Origin: Candidatus Micrarchaeaceae archaeon | Lineage (GTDB): Archaea; Micrarchaeota; Micrarchaeia; Micrarchaeales; Micrarchaeaceae | NCBI GenBank assembly: GCA_027310535.1 | Contig: DAIDAQ010000015.1 | Span: 1 to 5,888 of the forward strand | Reading direction: 5' to 3' | DNA: 5,888 nt | In this document: positions 1 to 5,416 of the stretch, one piece after another | How the letters are laid out: the number at the start of each line of letters is the position of its first letter | Position numbering within the stretch: position 1 is the stretch's first letter | Program-made: the position numbers and the translations under genes | Notes under the pieces: generated by a model | Told to the model about the DNA's origin: nothing | The model's input: only the letters and a program-made list of their open reading frames with translations | Databases searched by the model: none

Positions 1-88
1 TACCAACTGCAAGCACCGAGTCGTTGTTAAGTGCTTTTACCGCTGGATTGATCTCTGTGGGCCTCCCAAAGGTTATCTGCGCATGCAT
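1..88 (-). CDS. N-terminal fragment of an unidentified protein, cut by the window edge
   Basis: An open frame begins at an ATG at 88-86 and stays open to the window edge, giving 29 residues that begin MHAQITFGRPTEINPAVKAL. I do not recognise the family and assign no function. The frame is supported by context rather than length: a good archaeal TATA box lies about 26 nt upstream on the same strand, placing the transcription start at or next to the ATG, as in leaderless archaeal mRNAs. There is no convincing Shine-Dalgarno sequence, which agrees with a leaderless start. The codons use AAC, GAC, CTT and GCA, similar to the large genes to the right. A second ATG at 84-82 in another frame stops after three codons and was discarded. 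The rest of the gene lies outside the window. Confidence 0.55.
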   Translation of the reverse strand, partial: MHAQITFGRPTEINPAVKALNNDSVLAVG

Positions 89-109
89 AGTCCCTATGGG
101 ATGAAGGTG

Positions 110-119
110 ATATAAAAAG
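110..119 (-). promoter_or_regulatory. Archaeal TATA box for the left-edge gene, overlapping a T-run
   Basis: The minus strand reads TTTTTATATC here, close to the archaeal TATA consensus TTTAWATA. Its centre is about 26 nt from the ATG at 88, so initiation would fall at the start codon and give a leaderless message. The T5 run at its upstream end follows a short inverted repeat (AAAGC-TAC-GCTTT on the plus strand, about 116-128). The same bases could therefore also terminate transcripts arriving from the zinc-ribbon gene. A purine-rich BRE is not obvious. Confidence 0.5.
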
Positions 120-188
120 CTACGCTTTCCGGGTATTGTCCGCAAACTCGCCAGAATTTAATGGCTGTCGCATTCGTCAGATAGACAC

Positions 189-407
189 TCAATAATCTTT
201 GTATTTCTTAGGGTTTCGTGCCGACATCGGTTGACCATTCCAGCATTTTTCGCAGATTGCAGTTGTATCCCACGATTCATGATTTCTTACTTGGTAATAC
301 TCTGCATTAATACCGATAGTATTATGGCAGTCCACACATCTGTGCCTGATTGCTGCCTTTCTTTTTATTACCCAATTGCCAGATTTGGCTCTAAACCATT
401 TTTTCAT
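189..407 (-). CDS. Small CxxC/CxxC zinc-ribbon protein, 72 aa
   Basis: The encoded protein is 72 residues, basic, with two CxxC knuckles: CVDC near residues 24-27 and CEKC near residues 51-54, about 23 residues apart. This is the layout of a single structural zinc-binding domain (zinc ribbon or treble clef). The C-terminus is lysine-rich (NPKKYKDY), which would suit nucleic-acid or ribosome binding, but that is inference; I do not recognise a named family. An upstream in-frame GTG at 416 is possible. I chose the ATG at 407 because a GGTG Shine-Dalgarno core at 417-414 lies 6 nt before it and overlaps the GTG alternative. The gene starts 32 nt after the tRNA 3' end with no TATA box between, so it is probably co-transcribed with the tRNA. 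It is unusually AT-rich (about 39% GC by hand count, against about 47-58% in sampled neighbours) and favours AAA and AGA codons, which may indicate transfer. Confidence 0.8.
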   Translation of the reverse strand: MKKWFRAKSGNWVIKRKAAIRHRCVDCHNTIGINAEYYQVRNHESWDTTAICEKCWNGQPMSARNPKKYKDY

Positions 408-412
408 TCGAC

Positions 413-420
413 CCACCTTC
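413..420 (-). promoter_or_regulatory. Ribosome binding site that decides the zinc-ribbon gene start
   Basis: The minus strand reads GAAGGTGG, whose GGTG core matches the archaeal anti-Shine-Dalgarno tail. The core ends 6 nt before the ATG at 407. The alternative GTG at 416-414 lies inside this site, so it is unlikely to be the start. Confidence 0.6.
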
Positions 421-439
421 TTGATCGACAGACCATGAA

Positions 440-549
440 TGGGCCTGGAGAGATTTGAACTCTCGACCTACGGCTTTCTCCCTGATAAAACTTCTTTTCA
501 AGAAGTTCTCTATAAGACCGCCGCTCTAACCAGGCTGAGCTACAAGCCC
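440..549 (-). tRNA. tRNA-Ile with UAU anticodon, containing a 35-nt intron
   Basis: All four arms can be folded. The acceptor stem GGGCTTG pairs with CAGGCCC, followed by discriminator A73. The D stem GCTC/GAGC encloses a 10-nt loop with GG. The anticodon stem is GCGGT/GCCGT with G-U pairs at both ends. The variable loop is 5 nt (AGGTC), and the T stem GAGAG/CTCTC encloses TTCAAAT. CCA is not encoded. The sequence between the two anticodon strands is 42 nt, so 35 nt must be removed to leave a 7-nt loop. Splicing after position 37 gives the loop CUUAUAA with anticodon UAU. Splice sites one base either way give the same anticodon. Other joins give Ser, Leu or improbable A34 anticodons, and Ser and Leu are excluded by the short variable loop. 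The GGGC acceptor, A73 and D arm resemble archaeal tRNA-Ile. This tRNA would read AUA directly. Confidence 0.93.
476..510 (-). other. Archaeal tRNA intron (canonical position 37/38)
   Basis: The 35-nt length is what remains after assigning a standard 75-nt tRNA body. The intron contains a hairpin of about 10 bp, AGAACTTCTT paired with AAGAAGTTTT around a 3-nt GAA loop. The 3' splice site lies in an AA|A bulge. The 4-bp helix expected between the two bulges of a strict bulge-helix-bulge motif is weak: C32-G, U33-A and U34-G pair, but A35 faces G. Five unpaired bases (ATCAG) lie on the intron side. It therefore looks like a relaxed motif. The exact splice sites could shift by a base without changing the anticodon. 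Confidence 0.75.
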
Positions 550-572
550 ACTCTAAGACTTTCACGCCAACG

Positions 573-580
573 CTTTTATT
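573..580 (-). promoter_or_regulatory. TATA-like box for the tRNA transcript
   Basis: The minus strand reads AATAAAAG in the short gap between the aglB stop codon (590) and the tRNA 5' end (549). Its centre lies about 28 nt from the first tRNA base, the expected distance for archaeal TBP-dependent initiation. A second AT-rich stretch (ATAAAC, 582-587) is slightly too far away. The same promoter would also serve the zinc-ribbon gene downstream of the tRNA. Confidence 0.5.
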
Positions 581-589
581 GGTTTATGC

Positions 590-3500
590 TCACGGGATTG
601 TGTAGTTGTTGGCAACGTAGCTTGGCTTCGGCGTTTCGCGTGGCAGCGTCCCGGTAAAGTTGTTCAGCTCGTATATCCTCACAGGGTATGTGCCGTTGAG
701 GTAATTGATCTTGCCGGCACTCCCTGTGGGGTAGATGGCAGTCATTCCAGGTATGCTGCCAAGGAAGAAACCCTTATAGTAGTTCGAGGAGTAGAACTGC
801 GTCGGCGCGTTTGTTATCGTGCCGTTCTGCCCGTCAGGCGTGTATATCACAAGGTACTGCAGGTATGTTGGGCCGTTCTGTGTGAGCTTGGTTGCTCCCA
901 GCGGCTGCTGCGAGAACGATATGTAGGCATTGAGCTTGCTCCCGTTTGCACTGTAAAGTCGGGCGGCGCCATTGCCCCCTATGTCCAGCGAGACGCATGC
1001 GCTCTGGTTTATTATCCCTGAACCTATCACGAGATAAGCCTGCGCGTACTGCGTTGAGTTGCTTGATATTGAGCAGTAATTGCTTAGCGAGGGCTGCTGT
1101 ATTGATGGTGCTATTACCGGGAGAGGGACGAGGGCAAACTCGGGATCGTGCGAGACTTCGCAAGTTGAGGTGCCAAGCACAAACGACTGCGGCGGGCTCT
1201 GCTGCTTGCCCTGCGAGATGGCGAATGCCCTGGAGGTCGCGTTTATATTGACGCAGGCGAGGAAATCTAGTGCACTCCACTTCCCAATAAGGTCCTGGTC
1301 GAAGAGCACGTACTTTGTCTGGTTCGTATTCATGAAGTTCTCGAGCGCAGATGGGCCGTAGCTGTAGTTCTGCCCGAGCACGAACATTGCAGCAGTGGCG
1401 AAGTCCTCCTTCGGGACAGAGTTGTCGCCCCTCAACACTGCGTGGCTCTGCCCGAACCAGTTTATCCAATCGCCGTAGTCCCACCATGACAGCACACGTG
1501 CACCGTTAGGCCCGACAGTGTTCTTTATGAATGCCATTGCATTCAGCCAATATTGGGGTATCTGGTTGCAGAAGAGGTTCAACCCTGCGCTGTTTGACTG
1601 GTTTTCCAATATCCCGCATGCGCCGCGCTGGTTGCTTGCGTATACCGATGCAGCGGAGAATGCCTGCGTTATCGACGCTGCCTCCCCGAGCATCGGCTGG
1701 CCTAAAGCTATCGTTGTACCCTCGAAAAGCACTATGAGGATGAAAAGCACCCACAACGGCTTTACACCGGCCGGCTTTGCGATAAATATTATTGAAAGGA
1801 TGAATGCGAGCGCGATGAACGGGGAGAGGAAGAAGAGCGCGGCGGTAAAGATGCCGTACATCAGCATCTTGTGCTCCACGTAAGCCTTCTTCAGATAGGA
1901 TGCAGCCTCGTTGACATGGAACTGGAGCTTGAAGCCGTTGCCCGCCAAGACGCCTATCTCGCCGATCACTATCCCGAAGAGTATCACATACGCTGCCGAA
2001 AAGTGAGGTATGTACGCGACCTCGGAGAACGCGGCCACTGCAAGCGGAAACGAGATGAACAGGTAGAAAACAGAGGTGTCGGACTTCCTGTAGAAGATGC
2101 CTCCCAGCAGCAGTGCAGTCGCCGCCGCCAGCAGCAGGTAGACCATTACTGGAACGCCGAAGAAGCTTGCGGCCATGACGCCCATGCCGGCGGCACCGAA
2201 GTTGTAGAACAGCCCTGTCGGCGCATATTCCTGCACTGTCATGAAGAGGGGCGTCGATGGCGTAGTGAACTTGATACTGAGGTTTACCAGGCCGGATAAC
2301 GGGCTGCCGAGTGGCGTGAACAGAAGCGCAAGAGCGGAGAAGAACAGGACAATCGCCAGCCATTCGGCCTTTGCCTTGGTGCTTGTGTCCTTGAACAGGA
2401 TACGCCTGCCTGCCAGCCAGCCTGGAACCAGGTCAACGACGGCGACGAAGAGCAGCGAGAGCGCAGGGAAGCCTATCACGATAGGTATGCCGAGTATGGA
2501 CGGTAGCCCTCCACCGTATACTGCATTGTACGGCTCATAGGCGACCAGGAAGGCTGCTATCACCGCGAACACGATGATGTTCATCCTGTAGAAGTCTCTG
2601 TTCGTCCTACCGCGCAGTGAGTTTATGATACCCTGAACCGCTATGTAGAGCGCCAGTACCCCAGCGTCTACAGTGTAGTAGTGTGCACCTAGGAAGGTCG
2701 ACGCGAATGCAACGCCGGCAAGTATCGCGAGGCGCTTGCTCTTCGGATCCCTTATGGCAAGCATATACGCCATGAAGAAGAAGAAGAGCGAAAAGATACC
2801 CCATGGCTGAAGGAGCTGCTGCCCACCCACGAATGTTGTGAAGAGTATTGGAACAGAGGCGGCGAGCGACGCTCCAACCAGCCCCACATATTCATCGTAC
2901 TCCCTGTACAGCAGGACGAAGATCACGAATACGAGCAGCGCCGCGGTTACTGGCGGGTAGATGCTGCTGACATAGCTCATGAGGGACGTGTCAAAAGACG
3001 ACAGTGAATTGTTGAGCCCGGCGGCAAGCTCGTACCAGTAAGCCTCCAGGTACGGGATGAGGGGCTGCACCCTGACGATGGTGCCGTTCTGCATTACAGG
3101 CCACGCTGATGTCGAATAGAGAGGCTGGTAGCCAAGGGCAACAAGCCTCTGCGTGTTGAGCATGTCAAAATATGAGTCAAACTGGAAGAAGGTTGGGCTT
3201 ACACCTATATTCTCCAGCCTCGTATAGAGCGTTATGAGTATCAGGATCAACAGCAGAGCCCACACCCATGCCTTCACGTTATGCTGGTGGTTTGCGTGGT
3301 GCTCTGCACCCTCTCCTGCCGGCGCAGGTGCATGGCCCTTTTTGGCCGAGAGTAGCTTGAGGGCGGAGTCAAAGACCCCTTCCTTGTAGCATATTGCCGC
3401 TGCTACGATGGTTATTAGCAGCGCATTCACTTCGAACAGCTCTGCAGAGAAGGCGAAGAAGTTGATGTAGTTCATCAGGTAGGACTCAATCCATGTCAGC

Positions 3501-3649
3501 GTGGCCGGCGCGATAAGGCCGAATATCAGCCCTATACCGAGCACTTCAAACAGGTGAAGCCTTGTGTTCTTGAGAAGGGCGAGGGCGAGGAGCACACCCG
3601 GGACTGCAATGGACAGGAATGCGATTATTACGGGCAGGAGTACATCCAT
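590..3649 (-). CDS. aglB: AglB/STT3-type oligosaccharyltransferase catalytic subunit, 1019 aa
   Basis: This membrane enzyme family transfers a lipid-linked glycan to Asn in N-x-S/T sequons outside the cytoplasmic membrane. Family hallmarks are present. A first acidic loop FDSYFD (157-162) follows a TM helix ending TRLE, as in STT3 FDPWFN. A TVQE motif (471-474) sits at the TIxE/SVxE position of external loop 5. WWDYG (722-726) begins the C-terminal domain, and D-x-D-L-I-GKW (784-791) resembles the DK-motif region. More than a dozen hydrophobic segments lie before residue 650. The remaining 360 or so residues form a soluble extracytoplasmic domain with 11 sequons. Two features are odd. About 125 residues with three extra hydrophobic segments and a His-rich linker precede the canonical first TM helix. 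The expected G-[FY]-[FY]-D-x-[DE] motif reads GGQQLL (275-280). The ATG lies 4 nt after the rps3 stop with no strong ribosome binding site, so translation is probably coupled to rps3. Confidence 0.92.
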   Translation of the reverse strand: MDVLLPVIIAFLSIAVPGVLLALALLKNTRLHLFEVLGIGLIFGLIAPATLTWIESYLMNYINFFAFSAELFEVNALLITIVAAAICYKEGVFDSALKLLSAKKGHAPAPAGEGAEHHANHQHNVKAWVWALLLILILITLYTRLENIGVSPTFFQFDSYFDMLNTQRLVALGYQPLYSTSAWPVMQNGTIVRVQPLIPYLEAYWYELAAGLNNSLSSFDTSLMSYVSSIYPPVTAALLVFVIFVLLYREYDEYVGLVGASLAASVPILFTTFVGGQQLLQPWGIFSLFFFFMAYMLAIRDPKSKRLAILAGVAFASTFLGAHYYTVDAGVLALYIAVQGIINSLRGRTNRDFYRMNIIVFAVIAAFLVAYEPYNAVYGGGLPSILGIPIVIGFPALSLLFVAVVDLVPGWLAGRRILFKDTSTKAKAEWLAIVLFFSALALLFTPLGSPLSGLVNLSIKFTTPSTPLFMTVQEYAPTGLFYNFGAAGMGVMAASFFGVPVMVYLLLAAATALLLGGIFYRKSDTSVFYLFISFPLAVAAFSEVAYIPHFSAAYVILFGIVIGEIGVLAGNGFKLQFHVNEAASYLKKAYVEHKMLMYGIFTAALFFLSPFIALAFILSIIFIAKPAGVKPLWVLFILIVLFEGTTIALGQPMLGEAASITQAFSAASVYASNQRGACGILENQSNSAGLNLFCNQIPQYWLNAMAFIKNTVGPNGARVLSWWDYGDWINWFGQSHAVLRGDNSVPKEDFATAAMFVLGQNYSYGPSALENFMNTNQTKYVLFDQDLIGKWSALDFLACVNINATSRAFAISQGKQQSPPQSFVLGTSTCEVSHDPEFALVPLPVIAPSIQQPSLSNYCSISSNSTQYAQAYLVIGSGIINQSACVSLDIGGNGAARLYSANGSKLNAYISFSQQPLGATKLTQNGPTYLQYLVIYTPDGQNGTITNAPTQFYSSNYYKGFFLGSIPGMTAIYPTGSAGKINYLNGTYPVRIYELNNFTGTLPRETPKPSYVANNYTIP

Positions 3650-3653
3650 CGCA

Positions 3654-4277
3654 TCAACTGTGCAGTATCAGCTTCGGAAGCTCTATCTCCTTTATCTCTC
3701 GGTCCGGGAACTTTGTCCCTGGCGGGACGATCCTGACCTTTATGCCTATTGCACCGTACTTCGGCAGCGCCGTCGCAACGCCTTCCCTGACAAGGTTGGT
3801 AACGTCACCGGCCTTCGGTATGTAGCCAACGCTCTTCCTGATGCTCTTCGAGCGCGCGTTCTTCGGTACGAGCTTGCCGCCGATTATTATCTCTGCGCCG
3901 AGGGCCCCGTTCTCCATCACGCTCCTGAGCGTGCTTTGCAGAATCTTCCTGAAGTTCAGCCCCCTTTCGAGCTTCTGAGCTATGTCCCTCGCTACAAGCA
4001 GCGGTTCAAGCATCTTGTTGCCCACCTCTATAATGCTGATCTGAGGGTTGCTGAGCCTGAAGCGGGTCTTTATTGACTCTGTTATCATGTCGATGGTCTT
4101 GCCGCCCTTCCCGATAACCCTGCCTGGGTTCAGGACATATACAGTTATCCGCGTTATCACAGGGGTCTTCTGTATCTCCACCCTTGAGAAGCCTGCCTTG
4201 GCGATCTCCCTCCCAAGGTACTTCGCCACTTCGTATTTCACTATCGCATCGTCAAGGAATGTTCTTTCTATTGCCAT
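3654..4277 (-). CDS. rps3: Small ribosomal subunit protein uS3, archaeal type
   Basis: This is the head protein of the 30S subunit near the mRNA entry channel. The N-terminal KH type-2 domain is clear, with its GxxG loop in VIGKGGKTI (residues 56-64 counting from the upstream start at 4283). The C-terminal S3 domain follows, with GALGAEIIIGGKL and then GAIGIKVRIVPPGT near 177-190. Length is normal for archaea. Two ATGs are in frame: 4283, which overlaps the rpl22 stop as ATGA, and 4277. I chose 4277 because AAGGG (4290-4286) lies 8 nt before it but only 2 nt before 4283, and because archaeal uS3 proteins typically begin M-x-IER. The 4283 start would add two residues. Ile codons are strongly biased to AUA. 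Translation is probably coupled to rpl22 upstream and to aglB downstream. Confidence 0.97.
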   Translation of the reverse strand: MAIERTFLDDAIVKYEVAKYLGREIAKAGFSRVEIQKTPVITRITVYVLNPGRVIGKGGKTIDMITESIKTRFRLSNPQISIIEVGNKMLEPLLVARDIAQKLERGLNFRKILQSTLRSVMENGALGAEIIIGGKLVPKNARSKSIRKSVGYIPKAGDVTNLVREGVATALPKYGAIGIKVRIVPPGTKFPDREIKEIELPKLILHS

Positions 4278-4279
4278 GC

Positions 4280-5020
4280 TCATTTCCCTTCTTGCTTGCC
4301 TTCGGTCCTTCCAGCCGGTGCCTTATGCTCTGTGCTGCGTGTCTCTTCCTTCTTTGGCCCAGCCTCCTTATTAGCATTGCCATTTTGTGCGGTTTTCTGC
4401 TGTTCTGGCCTCTGGACTGGTTTCACCGCATTTGCTACCGGCCCTGCTGCAGGCTTTGCGGCCTTTGCGGGGGCTGCCTTCTCCGCCTTCTGGGCGTGTT
4501 CCGCGGCCCTCTTTGCTGCGCGGCGCATCCTCCTGCTCAGGCCCTTTTCAGTGCCCTTCGCTATGCCTATCTCGACCTTTGCAAATTCAATATCAGAGCT
4601 GCGCGATGTCGAATATCCGTAGCTGCCTCCTATGAAGAGCTGCCCCTTTGACGGACCCCTCCTTACTATGTTTGTCTTGTTCGCCGCCGCGTGCACCACC
4701 ACCATCAGGTCTGGCTCGAAGCCCTTGTTCCGTGAATTTGCCATTGCATTGAGCAGCACTTTCCGCACTATGCCAGCACACTTCATCGGGTACCTTCCCT
4801 TGCGCCCACCGAGCTCGTGCCTTGACCCCATGTACTTGTTGTGCCTCCTGTATAGAACCGCGGCACCGGCCATCTCACCTTCAAGCGCCGCAATGGCTGC
4901 CGGCACAGGCGCATACCTTATCGAATCACAAACCGCGCAAAGGTCCTTGAAGCTGGCGTTAACATCGCGCATCTGTGCAAATATGATGCCGTCCCTCTCC
5001 CTGTTGAATGAGTACTCCAT
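4280..5020 (-). CDS. rpl22: Large ribosomal subunit protein uL22 with a long C-terminal low-complexity tail
   Basis: uL22 lines the peptide exit tunnel of the 50S subunit. The first 160 or so residues match the archaeal family: an N-terminal core, the basic RHELGGRKGRYPMKCAG stretch (about 68-84), the KVLLNAMANSRNKG helix (about 88-101), the LMVVVHAAANK strand, and the GYSTSRSSDIEFAKVE region near the end. Archaeal uL22 usually stops near 150-157 residues. Here about 80 more follow, rich in Ala, Lys, Pro, Gln and Glu, starting with a basic RRMRRAAKRAA segment and probably disordered. I chose the ATG at 5020, which overlaps the rps19 stop as TGATG, because GGTGA (5031-5027) lies 6 nt before it. 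A GTG at 5023 would add one residue but sits too close to that site. The stop overlaps the alternative rps3 start. Confidence 0.96.
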   Translation of the reverse strand: MEYSFNRERDGIIFAQMRDVNASFKDLCAVCDSIRYAPVPAAIAALEGEMAGAAVLYRRHNKYMGSRHELGGRKGRYPMKCAGIVRKVLLNAMANSRNKGFEPDLMVVVHAAANKTNIVRRGPSKGQLFIGGSYGYSTSRSSDIEFAKVEIGIAKGTEKGLSRRMRRAAKRAAEHAQKAEKAAPAKAAKPAAGPVANAVKPVQRPEQQKTAQNGNANKEAGPKKEETRSTEHKAPAGRTEGKQEGK

Positions 5021-5412
5021 CACTTCTCACCCAGTGCCTTGCTTCCCTTCGTCGCCCTTATCCCTGGCGCCGAGTGCTGCACTCGCTTTGTAGTGAACGC
5101 GAAGTCCCCCAGCCTGCAGCCGACCATGTTTGCCGTTATGGTAAGGCCCTGGAACTCCTTGCCGTTGTGCACCGCAAACTTCATCCCGATCCACTGGGGC
5201 GGTATCACTGCCTCCCTCACGTGTGTCTTTATGGGTTTGTCTGTCTTTGCCTTCCTGTATCTCTCGACTTTTGCGGAGAGCTGCCTGTACTTCAGGAAGT
5301 TTCTCCTGATGCTGCGCCTGGCGCGCGAGCTTATCAGCTCCAGGAACTTCTCCCCTGTCAGCTTGGAGACCTGGTCTGCGGTCATCCCCTTGAACACTAT
5401 CCTTTCGACCAT
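5020..5412 (-). CDS. rps19: Small ribosomal subunit protein uS19
   Basis: This 30S head protein binds 16S rRNA near the decoding region and the bridges to the large subunit. The 130-residue length is normal for archaea. Recognisable family blocks are RRSIRRNFLKYRQL (32-45), KPIKTHVREAVIPPQWIG (59-76), VHNGKEFQGL (81-90) and the highly conserved LGDFAFTTKRVQHSAPG (101-117). One usually conserved position differs: the family MIGHYLGEF block reads MVGCRLGDF, with Cys for His. The ATG lies 4 nt after the rpl2 stop. A GTGAT element overlapping that stop is the only Shine-Dalgarno candidate and is close to the start, so coupling to rpl2 is likely. The TGA stop overlaps the rpl22 start. Confidence 0.97.
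   Translation of the reverse strand: MVERIVFKGMTADQVSKLTGEKFLELISSRARRSIRRNFLKYRQLSAKVERYRKAKTDKPIKTHVREAVIPPQWIGMKFAVHNGKEFQGLTITANMVGCRLGDFAFTTKRVQHSAPGIRATKGSKALGEK
5027..5031 (-). promoter_or_regulatory. Ribosome binding site that decides the rpl22 start
   Basis: The minus strand reads GGTGA, a perfect match to part of the archaeal Shine-Dalgarno consensus, inside the rps19 coding end. It lies 6 nt from the ATG at 5020 but only 3 nt from the GTG at 5023, which favours the ATG. Confidence 0.6.
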
Positions 5413-5416
5413 GATA

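Noticed and set aside
116..128. Short inverted repeat AAAGC-TAC-GCTTT as a standalone hairpin element
   Set aside because: Five base pairs with a 3-nt loop is within chance. It is mentioned only as possible context for the T-run and is not annotated separately.
90..188. Possible box C/D or other small RNA in the gap between the left-edge gene and the zinc-ribbon gene
   Set aside because: One CTGA-like box occurs on the minus strand near 172-181, but I see no matching C box (RTGATGA) at a suitable distance and no paired C'/D' set.
231..458. Plus-strand open frame opposite the zinc-ribbon gene
   Set aside because: The minus-strand frame has paired CxxC motifs and a well-placed ribosome binding site. 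The plus frame has neither and runs into the tRNA gene.
834..2363. Two long open frames on the minus strand (834-1487 and 1506-2363) inside aglB
   Set aside because: They are shadows of aglB in another frame. Their translations are rich in Arg, Cys and His with no membrane segments or motifs, while the aglB frame has the family hallmarks throughout.
3564..4076. Plus-strand open frame of 170 codons opposite the aglB start and rps3
   Set aside because: It lies antisense to clear uS3 and AglB coding sequence, its translation has no recognisable domain, and no promoter or ribosome binding site precedes it.
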